NCBI RefSeq assembly: GCF_040807025.1
Contig: NC_090943.1
Location: forward strand, 24,891,213-24,955,212
Length of the DNA stretch: 64,000 nucleotides
Direction: 5' to 3'
Source of the DNA: Struthio camelus
Lineage: Eukaryota > Chordata > Aves > Struthioniformes > Struthionidae
The first letter of the stretch is position 1; every line of letters starts with the position of its first letter. Under the pieces are notes generated by a model. It made no database searches. It saw only the letters and a list, made by a program, of their open reading frames with translations, and was not told the origin of the DNA. Position numbers and translations under genes: made by a program. Positions 35,191 to 48,447 of the stretch are shown one piece after another.

Positions 35191-38100
35191 TCTGAGATGG
35201 CAGAGAAAACAGAACTACATTCAGCTTTATCACAGCAGCTTTAGTATTTTTGTTTACTGACAGACAGAAATAGCAGCTGAACTAAGATTCATAACCACTC
35301 CTTCCTTCTTTCTGAGAAGGAAAAACAGCATTGAAGATGCTAACTGCATTATCTTTAGCATTAGATACTGTCTTCACCATAAGAAGAAAAGAGCAAGCCA
35401 AAAAATCAATGGGCAGATGTGAGCTTAAAAATAGCTAAAGGACAGCGGAATCAGCACTTCAGAACAAATAGTTCCTCTGACACGTTCAGTATCACTGCCA
35501 TTAGTCCTGTTTACACAGGCACTTCTTCCACAAAAAGACATGCTAGCTCAAACATTTCTGAAGTTGATGGTTTAACTTGACAGATAAATAAGAAAAAAAA
35601 AACTGTTCTCAAACTGATTCCAAAGACAATAGAAAACATTCAAGCGTGAGAAAGAGGCACATTTAGTCAAAGTCAAAGATATGCTACCAGTCACTGAGAA
35701 TCTTTCTTTCACAATTTCTGCTCTTGCAGGTTTATGCCATCACCACCAAGTTTACTTTAGATGCGAAATACCTGAATAAGCAGGAAGACCACAAGTGCCG
35801 GGAAATGACAGCCCAAAGGTTGAATCGCTTTTCAGGGCTGTATAGCAAGAAGCAGGAATCAGACTTCTTTCTTATTAGCAAGCATGGGGGCAAAGCCAGT
35901 CTTTCAGGAGAGGAAGGGATGTGCATCCAAGTGGCACAGCCACTTGCTTTAAGTCTTTTCCAGGTTTAAGGGGAGGAGCCCACACACCAGAAAAAAAAAG
36001 GCAGGGACTGAAGCATACAGCATCCCAAAAGGGAGACAGAAATATGATATGTTATGTGGAACACAAAGCATTTGGCAGCAACATTGGGAAGGTGCTCAGC
36101 ATCTGCCCCGGAAATTTTAAAAAGACAGGTTAACATGTCAGTGACACTACAGCGGTCAGAGCCATCTTCACGCTGGAGATCTATGACCTATCTGAAAAAA
36201 AGCCTGCATAAAGTAACTAAGAAAAGTCAGCCATTTATAAGAACTATATTCAGAATTACAGCACTCACAGCTCTGCTGGACAGTTTTGTAATGGTCTGAA
36301 AATGACAAAAAAAATCATGTATAAGACCATTAACCACTGCATTTGTTCAGTAGGCCTGTTATAATTTGTACAAGCTGGAAGATGTAGCACAACATGCTAT
36401 ACTTACATATGCTAATTTTATGCTATCCAGGATGTTGTGCAGGTGGTGACCAGATGCCAACAGCAACCTAACAAATACAGTATATCCTGTAACTGCATTT
36501 TTAGTACTAGGAATATTCCCGCTTCCTTTTTTTTTTTTTTTTTTTTTTGTTACTCTACCAAAAATATCAGTAACGATAATTGTAAGTAAGTGTAAGTATC
36601 CTCGAAAGCAATGGCCACAATGGTCAAACCTGGGTGCCAAAATGGGTTCTGATGCTTAACTTCAGACACATAAACTGGACTACTTTGGAGTTTTTCCATT
36701 ATTCTTCATTTTTCTATAGTCCTCTTTGCCGTTTCTGAGAAACTAAAAAACCTGTGTTGTCTAGAGAAAAACCATGTCTGTTAATCTAGTCATTGAGTAA
36801 GCAGTGCTGACTTTCCCAAATGAGGTCTGTAGTCTTCTGTTCACTGCCTATTTCTACTTTCCTGTGGAAATCTAAATCAACAAGACACAAAAAATCCAAA
36901 TTCAAGTGATTATCATAAAGTGTCTTATCACACTTTTACTGACTGTCTCAGTCTCCCTGGGAACAGGAGTGGAAAAAGCCAAACCTGAGCAGTGAATCCT
37001 GCTTGTGAGCTCTGTAACTGGCAGTTTCAAATGGCAAAAGTAAAAACGCAAACAGGTTCCAAGGCTTCTTTCATAGTACTTTTATGTTGTAATTATTACA
37101 AAATAAGAGGAGGCACACCTCTATTTGGAAAGCGCACAGTTTAAATAAGCTTATGCTGGCTAACTAGTTCTGACCTGTACTGTTATGCTGGATCCATATG
37201 ATCTATATGATATATCTGCTATCATCAGATGTATTTGCTTATAACATACAATTTATAGTAAACCACCTAATACCTCCTAGGTTATATAAAGAGTCATGCC
37301 CCTCATATCATAGCAATTTAAATGCAAAAAATAAAATGTCACTTGTAGCAGTTACCAAGATTAAAAGTGGGTGAAACTCATAAGATTGATTAGTAAGTAT
37401 GATCTTTAAGAAATGATAATGAAATAGTCCAAGAGTAGTTATTACACTGGAAAAAATCAATGCAATTCTTGTTCAGGTATACACATTTTGTAGGGGCAGC
37501 TGCAATTCTCTAAGAGTAATTTAGTGTGACCCATTTTGAGAAGTAAAACAAGCACAAAAAGATCTCTCAAGTAAAGCAACCAAGAAGTATGTGTTTTTCA
37601 GCTGGACACGTAAGAGTTAAAGAACAAAGCCAAACGTTGCTTAACATAGGTCAGCTTTTCATACTGCCAGTTGTGAAATACATTGGACTATATGTACCGT
37701 AAGCAATTTCATTTGCTTTGTTCTCTGTCAATCATTATTTATTCTCTATTATCATTCATTATTTTAACAAGTCTGTATCTCTTAAAGAACATCCTTATTA
37801 CAACTACAGTGCACTTCCTGAAACTCAGCTTCAAAGGATAAAAAAAGTATACACTTAATTTTTTCTCCCTAAAAAACCACTGGTTTCTACAACATTAGCA
37901 GCTGTTAATGGAGAGACATTCAGTTATGCAGTTCTAATTCCATCCAAAAGAGAGCAGTAGTAAGCCTCCTTTCTAGGATAGTCTTGAGACAGAAACAGTT
38001 TTAAATGAATTAAAATATCATGCATCGCAACTTGCTATCACTCTTAAATGTGGCCTCAGAGAATTATACCCTAAAAATAAAATAAGAGTCATGCAGATGA

Positions 38101-41100
38101 AACACGGAGGGAGATGCAGAATTTGCAGGAGAGAAGAACTTTAGAGAGGCATTAGCAGAAGGATCTCCTGGAGAGACAGGGAAAGATGAATGTCACCAGC
38201 CAATACTGAAAAGATCTCACCTGGATTTCTGTGTATAATGCTGGTCAGCGTGTTCAAGAAACATCAGTTCATACTGGGTCACATGCAGGACAGGACCTGA
38301 AGGGAGAGCTTGCGAAAGGGAATATAATATATAGATTCACTGGAAGATGAGGGTGGGGGATTGAGGACATGATCAAGAAATGCATATAGATTGTCCATGA
38401 GTTAACTATGTCTAGAAATTAAATTTTCAGCCATCAGATCATCCGATATGGGAACAGCTTTCTACACAAGCGCAAAAAAGCTAACTGCTTTAAGATAGAA
38501 ATTCAGAAGGTTAGTAAAGTGGTTATATAACATGTATCTAATAATGGCCCTGGTGATTCCTTTTAGCACCATGCTCCTCCTATTAGTGGGTTACAGAAAT
38601 GAGTGTGCACACACGTGAGAAAAGCCAGCTAAGTGCAATGCCATAAGAAAAGTTATGATAACAGAGAACCTGTTTAGTTTAACAAATATATAGTCTTTTT
38701 TATTATTGTACTTAATACACAGTACGTGTCCATTTTCAATATAAGAAAATAAAATGGAAGTTTTTGCTGTTATCTCAGGAGGAGATGAACATGCAGTGAC
38801 ACGCCACTGTCTGAAGCATCAGAGTAACTGATGGAAGTGCTTCACTGGTACAACCAAAAAAATGTTTCTGAGAAAGGATGAAACCTCATCAGTACCAATC
38901 TCCCCCTCTCCCTGCCCAGCGCTCAGTTGTAGTCACAGAACAGTAACATGGCAGGATCCCAGGCCCCTAGAGAGATGTGCCTGCCCTTCCTTCTTGCAGT
39001 GAACACCAAAACCCATGAAAGCAGGTCTGAGTCCCAAACGCCAACTTTTATAAGAGCTGAAATTAGAACAACGAACTTCCAAATAAAGAAATTGGGGCAG
39101 CAGACAGACTGTCACACTCTCTCCCTCTTGGCCTACACTACGCTCTTGAAACTTCCACTCAAAGGTGCCCAGATGCTCCTAGCCTAGGCACGATCTCACC
39201 TTGCTGCAGAGAAGTTCATCTGACCTAGAATGCAGGAGCCTTAGCAATCCAACCTGCTGCCCAACCACATCCTCTCAAACAAACATAGTACATAGACTAT
39301 GTAATAAACAACAAACCAGAAAAGAAAATAATATACTATTGTTTCAGATACATCACACAGTTTAAAAATCCAGTTATGATGTCTAATTTTGGAGACTCAC
39401 GCAGAGGTTTGGGACAAAGCTCACTGTACAGAAACGCTTTCAACAGCAAAGTCAACTGAAATGTTCAAGGCAGGGATCGAAATGTCAGTACCTATTACTG
39501 CAGAACAAGAGGCAAAACCAGATTGCAACACTTCCAGATAGCAACAACAGATGAGATAAAAGTTATCAGGTGTTAGGACTGTACAATAAGCTAGTGAGAC
39601 GAATGCACACTGTCAATAAGGCACCTACTGAATAAGAAAATGAACTCATTGGTCCTTAAGTGCTCTGCTCTTTTAAATAAAGGAAGTTATAGGTTTGCTT
39701 GCAGTCCAACAAACACCGCAAATACCCTCAGCATGAAAGAGAGGCAAAATGGCCACTGTGGCCACTGTCCAGCTTGTAAGAGAATATGAGGTTATATTTC
39801 AAGAAGCAGACACCAGCCTAAAGTCAAAAATAAATATGCCTTTGAATCTCTTTTAGGTACCACCTGTGATACTCCTGAAACAATCACTCTCAAATCTTTT
39901 AGCAGATACCACTGGGTGTGAATCATTTGGACATCAGTTCAAGTGCTGAGATGCTCCACAGTAAACTGAATCATACGTTAGTGAGACTTCCAGGCTTAAG
40001 ACTGAACCTTACAGCAGAAGGAGATTGCAAGAAAAAGGCAATCCCCAACCATGAATCCAACAATCCAGAGATTCCAAAAAAGTGTCAACAACAAAATGTT
40101 AGAGTGGGCAGAAAGAAACTGAAGCAGAAGAAACCTACAAACACATATGTCAGGCATCTCTTGAGCTCTGAGTGATTATAACTGGATCCTGAAACCCTGA
40201 GGACCATTAAAGAAATGCCCAGACTACAGCATAGGAATGAAGTGCAGTCATAAAGATCACGAAAGTGAGAGAAGGCAGACTTGATCTGAAACTGTCTAAA
40301 AAACAATAAGCAAGGCACTAGGTTTAATGTACAATAAACATATGAAGCAACTAAAGTTACAGACAGAGACTTGTAAAAGATGCCCAAGAGTAGCACCATA
40401 TAAAGCCTCTGCAAAAATAACCCTTCCAGTCATCAAAATGTGAGCTCATACAGAAAATGAACTGACTGTGCTACCCAGGAGGTTTACTACCTCCTGTTTT
40501 ACTACCTCCAGGAGGTTTACTACCCGTCAGTGCATGCAGAGTATGTGCAGTGATGTCATGACAAATCATTAGGAAATGGCATGAAGAAACTACTGCTGAA
40601 TGCTCTCAGCCACGTTACTAACATGGAAGTTTTTCTATGGCAGGCAGGGTAAGAGTTTCTTGATGTAGGTGCACTGAGCAGGATATTACCCTTGTCTTTA
40701 CAAATTGCACATGTGCAGGCCACAAGCCTTCCACAGCACAACACAACTGGCTGTGTATAACAGCAGATAATCTACAAACATACAGCAATATATTCACATC
40801 TGCTAGTGGAGCCTCCAAGAAAGCCAACAAAGTCCATTGTGCTATAGCACTAAAATAAGTATTGCAAGGATGGCCAGATGTCAAGTCTGTTACACCCTCC
40901 TAAGAAGTAAGAGATAATGTGCTTGTGAAAGACAAGAAGAATTTTGCTTAGCGGGCATGCAGTGATAGCAGTAGATTAAAGAACAAACATAAATCAATAG
41001 ATATATACCTCACACTTAGGGGAACAGGTGAATCAAGGAATATATCAACTAGCCAGGAACAGATGCTCATTTGAGAGCACAGATTGAACATGGTCATCGG

Positions 41101-42000
41101 AGTGCATTAACTAACAACAAAAATCACAGTCCTGAGCCTGGAAAAACAGTCACTAGATAAATATTCACTTTTCATAGAGCAGCTACCCCACCACAGCATA
41201 TTACAACTCCAGTTTTAGGAAGTTGGAGTATCCAGACACCTTGAGCCTAGCCTAGCCTTGCCTACCCTGCAGTTCGGCAGGGTAACAAGTTATCACACAT
41301 CAGCTAACCTACAGTAACTACACATGTTTGACTAACAGAAAAGTGAGGGGACTGTGACTGAGAGAAACTTAAATCAAGTCATAATACTTTGTTCTTGTCA
41401 TAGCCTAGTATAGATACGCAGAATACAGACTATCAAGGACAAATGACAGATGGCAAATTGATGTCGCATGTTAACTTGTTTATAGGGTACTCAAGATCTA
41501 TAACTAGCAATATCTATAATTAGGGCACTTAACGTGTGTTTGGCAAGGAAAGCACCATTCCTAGACAGGATGCCAACTGCAAAGCCAAGGCAGAAACAAC
41601 ATGAAAACAAGTCCATGTATGGACAGCAGTAAAAGAAACAAACAAAATGTGTTTGAAGACCAGATCTAACACTAGAGCCATAACATTAGTTCAGCCATTT
41701 ATTCCTAACCTCTTGTTTCAGTGGTTCAGCAAAAACTTGCATAATAGATAAAGAAAAGGAGAAATACAGCAATTGGCTTGGAAAGTGGAAGAAGAACTAT
41801 AAAACAGATGTGGAAAGTGTTTACAACCTTGCATGCACATGGCCTGAATACCATCTGCACTGATAGCAAATCATTTACTTAAGAACTCATTTGGCTTTAA
41901 AGACAGATTAATTTTCTCCTAATGACAGACAGCATACGGTGCATGAACAGTCACATAAGAAACTAAAATTGACCGGGCAGCATAGCAATTGCCATCTGCA
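35191..42000. other. Intergenic AT-rich sequence, no gene recognised
   Basis: Contains a T run at about 36527-36548 and a short partly inverted, partly direct repeat at 40476-40525. Frames of up to 109 codons occur but none has family resemblance or convincing splice context. MEIG1, expected here from mammalian gene order, was looked for by its Trp- and Tyr-rich motifs and not found. Confidence 0.5.
40476..40525. repeat. 33-bp-spaced duplicate of CAGGAGGTTTACTACC
   Basis: CAGGAGGTTTACTACC occurs at 40476 and again at 40509. The segment between them (CTCCTGTTTTACTACCTC) can pair with the GGAGG parts, giving a small fold-back. Confidence 0.75.
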
Positions 42001-44200
42001 ACTGGCTGGCAGTAGAATTAAGTAAGCACAATTTTCCCCTGTTTATGGGGCTCAGCTGAGTTTAGCCAGTGATGGCTTACAAGTACCCCTGTCTTCCTAT
42101 ATCCACTGTTGTTGTACTTCCGGAGTTTGTAAAGCAGATCTTGTATCTATCCTGACCATAACTCCCTTGTATAGTCCATGTTTCTGATAAGCAGCCGGTG
42201 AAAGTCTGTGGAGGGAAAGAGAAAGGAGCCAGGAACTGGCGATGGAGCCATGGGATGAAACGGATGGAAATGCTGTCTGGTGCTGTACGCCTCAATGCAG
42301 GGGAGCAGCAAAGGGAACTGGAAGCAATGCACCTTCTCTAGTGGATGGTATGACAGTTGCACTAACACTTGTCCCTTCTCCCTCCGCATTCCTGCAAAGC
42401 ACGAGAAGTCACATAGTTGCCAATGTTCAGTCAGTCCCTGGGAGTGAGCAGCAGTGGTAATTTGGCAATATTTGTGTGTTATTCAGAGCTTGACTTCATT
42501 TATCTCTCATCAAAATCAGGGCAGAAACAGGTTTACCCCAGTACTTCCACTACCATACACAGAACTCTGTCCTGAAGAACCAGTGGAGAGATGAGCATAG
42601 GCAACAGAACAGTACATTGTAGCTTCAGACACTCAACAACTGACAAGGCTTGTTTTTCTCTCCTCCACAGATTATGATGATGATGGGGTCTTGCCAGCAA
42701 TTTTTGATGCCAAACTAGCTGAGGCTTAGGAGCAGTAGGCTCTGTAGGAGCTTCTGCAGGAGGTCCCTCCACCTCCCACCAGCACTATCAAGTGCAGCTC
42801 TTAGACCCCAAATGGTGGGGCCTTGGAAGCACCAGTCAAAGCTATGAGATATGCAGTAAAAGTGAAAAGGACACAGCAAGTTAGGGAAGAGAGAATTTTG
42901 CTTGCTCAAAAGTAATAGTGGATGAAATAGCATCAGGACTAACATGACTGAGACATGTAAACCTTAATAAATCTAGTAGGATATTGAGAGATCCCGTTCA
43001 GCTGGAGATGAACAAACGACAGATATTGGGAATCTGCTCCTTTCTAATCTTTGTGCAGAAGGCACACATAGAACAGAGAACACTGGCACTGCATTTTCTT
43101 GCAGTGCGATGACCACATGCACATTCCACTTGAACTCAACAAGAAATAAAGGCATGGTTAAAATGAGCAGGCGGTTCATCACTGTTACAGTTTGGCCTCA
43201 CAAGCCAGTGGTGATATTCAGTGTCCACAATCCAGGATGTCATCAGTGTCCACAATGCAGACAATTACCCAATGGCCATGAATGAGCTTGTCCCTGTATG
43301 GAAAAGAAAACATTGCCCTCCTCTATCTGAAGCTGGAGTTATAAAAGACACAGGCATCTTTCATGACCAAATCCATACACTTAGGTCTACCAAGTCATTC
43401 AAAAATCTATCTGTGGAACATCAAGACCTCCATAACACGGGGCTCATAGTCCTTGCAGTTGGTGACAGTTGTATTTCCCCTGAATTGGTCACTGGACTAC
43501 TATTAAGAGCATCAGGGCAGCTCAGACGCTCATAGAGAGTAAAAGCCTGGGAGATTTTGTCAGTAACTCCAGTTTCTGCTATTTAAAGAAAGATGGTTTG
43601 GAAGAAGGTCTTGGAAACCTAAAATAACACTTTGCCACTGTGGCCTTGCTCACTCTAAATTGGTTACCCAAGCAACCCCCAAGCAAGAGTTTGGGGCTGC
43701 TATGTCCACTCTCTGAAACACAGGTATTTTGTGCAATAACAGTGAAATAATGCTACCTGCTCATAACAGAGTGCCTCAGGTGTGTCCCTTTTAGTCTGAA
43801 GATTTTGCTTTCGTTGCTGGTCATCCAACATCTTAAGGATGATTTTGTCTCACCAGTCTGAGCTCATCTCTTGTGTCTGTCTCATCATCTCCTCTCATCA
43901 ACTCGCTTGGCATCAGTTCTTGGGGCAGAGGGGGAGAGATCCTCCCAGAACAGCTGCTCCAGTTGCAGCTGCAAGATAAAGTCTACTATTCCCTTTGTTA
44001 CAGACTTTTGCAGTGAACAGTGGGGGCACCGGGTCAGATAAGAGGCACCATGTTGGCTCTCAGAAATAAGGATTTTGTGTGCAAGGTCTCATGGATGAGG
44101 ATGAGAAGGGACACCAAAATGCATGCGATTTCTGGGAAAGCTTCCTTTTCAACAGCTTCAAGCCACAGCATAGAGGGGATGTTCGGTCCAGGGAACTAGA
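42001..44200. other. Unassigned GC-richer stretch, possibly a degraded mobile element or retrocopy
   Basis: Composition is higher in GC than on either side, and several short frames are open on both strands (42077-42460, 42533-42945, 42973-43535). The minus-strand translation around 43200-43300 (RDKLIHGHWVIVCIVDTDD) looks protein-like but is interrupted many times and I cannot name a family. No terminal repeats were seen. Confidence 0.25.
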
Positions 44201-45648
44201 CTAAACTAATCTAAAATAAAAAAAAAAATCCACCTGGCTATACTGGAGATGTAAGGAGCCTTAGTACATTTTCCTTCAATATACTAATCTGTTCCTATTT
44301 TGCCAAAGTACTCAGTAATTTAGACAGAACACAGACGATCCAGTGAGCTGCCGCAAAGAAACAGATGACCTAGTAAATCAGGTGCAGAAGCTGAAATGAA
44401 TATGACCATGTATTCACCCTACATCCACCCGGCCGAAAAAAAATCCAACTTTATTAGCTCACATCACTTCTGAGGGATAGGAACAAATCTCACAAGGGTA
44501 GACTGACCTGGCCTGTACCCACAACCAAAAATTAACATGTGATACACTTAACTGTAGTGATTTTTTTGGCCTGGATACAAAACCACATATATCTGCTGCA
44601 AGCTGTGAGTACTATTGCTGAGCAGAAGCCATCACTCTTCTGAATAAACCCATACCATGGGATTTTATTTCCTAAAGGATTAAGCATGTATCCCAGAACA
44701 CGTTACACTACCACCAGACATAATCACTCTGCGGGCAATTGCTCGACCTGCTAGGGAGAAGCCCTCAGCAAGTTTGGCTGAGAGGTGAGTGATTTCTATG
44801 CAACAGTTGAAACAGAGGCTACTGATCGGGAATTACTGAGAAAAACTGCATTACTGGCACTGCTGTTTAATGCTTCAGAAAGGACAAACAGTTGATGTGA
44901 GTCAAGTGAAAAACTGCCAGAGGCTGAATCCCAGAAAAGATAGGAATAGCTATTGAAGAGCATGAAGAACCTTTTCTCAATAAGCTAGGAATTATGTATG
45001 GACAGCAAAGGGCCCAGAGTGATAAGGGGTGATAATGGAAAAGAAGTGCTTGAGGAAGGAATGGTGTTTTAGTGTCAAAAGGCCACTAACACAGGAGAAC
45101 AGAACTCAAACGAGGGACTGAAGAACTGCCAGTGCTTAAGTATGGAAACAGCAGGGATCCAAAAAAGTAGAACAGGAAAAAGATCCTCTAATTGTAGATG
45201 CTGTTCTACTTCTCCAGCAAGAGGCCAAATCTATATGTATTAAATAGCATGTATATGTGTAAGTATATGGCATATTTGAAGAGAAAATATCTTATTTTTG
45301 TTTTATATGCAACAATGTTAACTAGGATCCATGAATTTTAGTCCTGGCTCTTGCCATGAAGCAGACAAAGCGACTGACCTCCACTAAGTGAGTAATAGGC
45401 AGACTGAGCAAGGTATAAGCAATTCTGAGAACAGCTTAGTTAGTTAGCATACTTGCAGAAGTATTGATTTGTCACACGCTATCATTTACTACATATTGGA
45501 CAATCAGGTCACAAAGCTGCAATTTTGATAGGTATATAATGAAATGAGAAACAAAGGTTCTGCTTCCGTAGAGAAGAGCCGTTGTGGAAAATAGAAAGAA
45601 ATAGTAGGTATATTACTGCCAATGTGCTGGTGGAATGATTCAACATGC

Positions 45649-45730
45649 AATTAGTCTCACATTGAGCTACTTCTTTGCCAGTAGTTTAACAAAGCAGCAT
45701 TCTTTCTGACCATGAACGCTCTCAAGCAGA
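45649..45730 (-). repeat. 82-bp dispersed repeat, copy A (inverted relative to copy B)
   Basis: The reverse complement matches 47754-47835 at 75 of 82 bases with no gaps. Shared landmarks include TTCATGGTCAGAAAGAATGC and AACTACTGGCAAAGAA. Similarity falls away abruptly on both sides. Confidence 0.9.
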
Positions 45731-47753
45731 GTTCAATGTGCATTTAGTTTAGAACCAGGATCCTCAGCGTGAGGCCTTTTCCTTTAGAGACTGTAGCCAG
45801 GATGAAACTGAGTTGAGTATCACTCATGACTAGAAGGCTTGAAAGGAAATACGCTGAGGGCTCTTGTGCTAAGAATTCCGCAAAGTTTTTCTTTGGTATC
45901 TGATATATTTCTTCTGTAAAAGGGTTGAATCCATTCAGAGGCTACCATCATTACCAATTGCTGTTAATGGTTATTGCTCCGTGGCACCACTTACAGCCTT
46001 CTTAGCACAACAAACAGGGCACATCTTCCCGCTTGTGTTCTAGCTCTGATATTCCTAGATCCAATATATGGGACAAAAGGAGACTTTGATAAAAACTCTT
46101 TACACAACTTAATGAGCAGCCCACGCTGTACAAACGAATGCACAGGTGGATAGAAATAACAAGATGACCGCAAAGCATGTCTGATCCTTCATGTTATGCT
46201 TGGCCTATATTTTATACTTTTTTTGGATGATAGTAGACACCCCCTCTGTAAAAAGATAAAAATAAAGGGACTGCAAACTTTGCTGGTGTAAACTTTTGCT
46301 TTTAGTCCCTAAATTGTTCATATAGAGCCTTTGCTCAAGCACTTACCAAAGCAGGCCTCAAACTGTGACCAACTCTGTCACTCACACAAGCAGAAATATG
46401 CGAATAATGTATGGAAAAAAATACAAGATTTCTGTCAAAAATGAGTATGGCGCCAGATTTATTAGTCATGGGACAACCCACAATAGTGTTTCATTAAACA
46501 ACACTACTATAACAGTATTCAAAGTGGAAATTGTCTTTACTGCAAAGTTCTCATAAAAATGTTTTGTGTGTTTTTGCATGAAGAAAGGCAAAAAGGCCTG
46601 TTTCCTTCTTCTATAAAGCAAGGGATTCAGATACAAATTTGTTTTGCTGAATAGAGGAGAATCTACGTGAAAAAGAAGAACTGAAGAGGATATGAAGGCC
46701 CAGCACACAGAGTCCAGAGGGACCTTCAGTTGGCTATCACAACGGCTAGGATGTATTTGATGTCTGAAGCTAGCAGAAGCAGAAAGGCAGCTTCTGCTGC
46801 AATAGTGGTCACAAGCTAAATCTAAATCTGCTGCAAAATCTTCGGAGAAAGAAAGGGTGGGAAACAGAAAAACTGCTAGGTTCAGAGAGGACCCTAAGTC
46901 AAAGACTGCAAATGAGACACGGGTTCTTCATCAGCTTGTGTGATCTTGTTGATGATGAAAGAGGTAATCCTGCACTTCCCTCAACTTCTCAGATCATAAA
47001 TTTCTGCCCCAGTCTTTTTGTCAACACTAGCAACAATGTAGCCATGTAGTAAGATTGGACTGTTTATCAAGCTGAAAAGAAATACTTTGCAGATTAGCTT
47101 TCAGGTAAACCAGTCAGCTGATCCCACATAGTCACACCATCCTCCTGTTGATATATGGAGAAGGCAAAAATTCACGACTTTTGCAAGCTTTGATCTATTT
47201 AAATGAACTGGAAAGATGCGTGCTAAGATTACATATACACTCCCAGGGCTTGGATGCAAATGATACACGTGTGCTAATGGAGTAATATGCCCTTAAGAAT
47301 TATTTTATAAGTCTTACTGAAACAAAAAACTTGCAGAGTCTGTTTTACTGGTTCCCAAGACTCATTCGACTGTTTCCATTATAATTCAGAAAAAAATACA
47401 AGCCCCTCACAAGAAAGAATTATTACATGAATAAATAATCTTCAGCATACATTTAGCTGAATCCAAATTTATGTGAAATCTAAGTATATCTAGTTTAGGA
47501 AATTTCTCCTTTGCAAGACAGCAACTGTAAAAAATAATAGCTTATTTCTGGATTTTCTTTATCCTTCCACTACTCCCAACTTTTGGCCTCATACCTAAGA
47601 TCTCATTTAGACTCTAGTACAGTGAAGAAAGGATATGTAAGAATTCCCTGCAGAATCAAGATTTTTCTCTTTAGGTCTTCATGAGAAACAATCTTTAATT
47701 ATCTATAAATTTTAAGGTAGATATGTGATACTGTAAATTAACAGCAGATGAAA

Positions 47754-47835
47754 TCTGCTTGAGAGTGTTCATGGTCAGAAAGAATGCTTCTTTGTTGAAC
47801 TACTGGCAAAGAAACGGCTCAGTGTGAGACTAATT
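47754..47835 (+). repeat. 82-bp dispersed repeat, copy B
   Basis: Partner of the copy at 45649-45730, in the opposite orientation about 2.0 kb away; seven substitutions, no indels. There is no coding frame of note. Confidence 0.9.
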
Positions 47836-47972
47836 ATAACAACTTTGTTCTAAGAAAATATTCCCTGTGGGAATGCATGTTCTTTTACTCTCTTTACAGT
47901 TAGAATAAACTGAGAACAGAATTCCAGGCCGATAGAGAGTTGTACAAAAAATTAAAAGAGCAGTTGTTTAAA

Positions 47973-48447
47973 TCATAGAATAATTTTACTTGGAAGGGAC
48001 CTCCAGAGGTCACATATTCCAACCTCCGAGTCAAACCAGGGGCACCTTTGAAGTTTGAGTCAGCTTTAAAGTTAGATCAGGTTACTCAAGGCCCTGTCTA
48101 GCTGAGTTTTGAATATCTCCAAGGATGGAGACTCCACAGCTCACCCAGATAACCTGTTCCAGTGCTTGATCACCTTGATGGTGAAGATATTTTTCTTTCT
48201 ATTTAATCCCTTGTTGCAACTTGTGTCTGCTGTCTCTTGTCCTTTTGCTGTGCACCTCCAAAAAAGTCTGGCTCTGTCTTCTTCATACCTTTCCATTAGG
48301 TAGTTGAAGACATCAAGAAAAAAGTTGAACATATCATCCTCACTTAGCTTAAGATAAACCCAGCTGTCTCAGCATCTCCTCGTACATGATGCATACCAGC
48401 CACAATCACGGGGACCTCGGCCAGACACAGTACTCCAAAATGTGGTC
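47973..48447 (-). mobile_element. CR1 LINE, 5'-truncated 3' fragment (older copy)
   Basis: The plus strand shows the reversed CR1 3' end (TCATAGAATAATTTTACTTG, GGAAGGGACCTCCAGAGGTC), then GGATGGAGACTCCACAGC, then the reversed C-terminal ORF2 region up to CCAGACACAGTACTCC. It is clearly more diverged than the 9.75-kb fragment. Confidence 0.92.

Larger units (their letters stand above)
44201..47972. other. Intergenic sequence containing the 82-bp inverted repeat pair
   Basis: No gene is recognised apart from the repeats listed separately. Confidence 0.5.

Noticed and set aside
35724-35969. 81-codon frame preceded by a CTCTTGCAG-like acceptor
   Set aside because: No donor-acceptor partner or family resemblance; looks like a chance frame in intergenic DNA.
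36527-36548. Poly-T run considered as the A tail of a minus-strand processed retrocopy
   Set aside because: No polyadenylation signal or gene-like sequence lies next to it on the minus strand.
42660-42729. Exon-like plus-strand segment after CTCCTCCACAG reading DYDDDGVLPAIFDAKLAEA then stop
   Set aside because: The acceptor is good, but there is no partner exon and no known protein ending like this.
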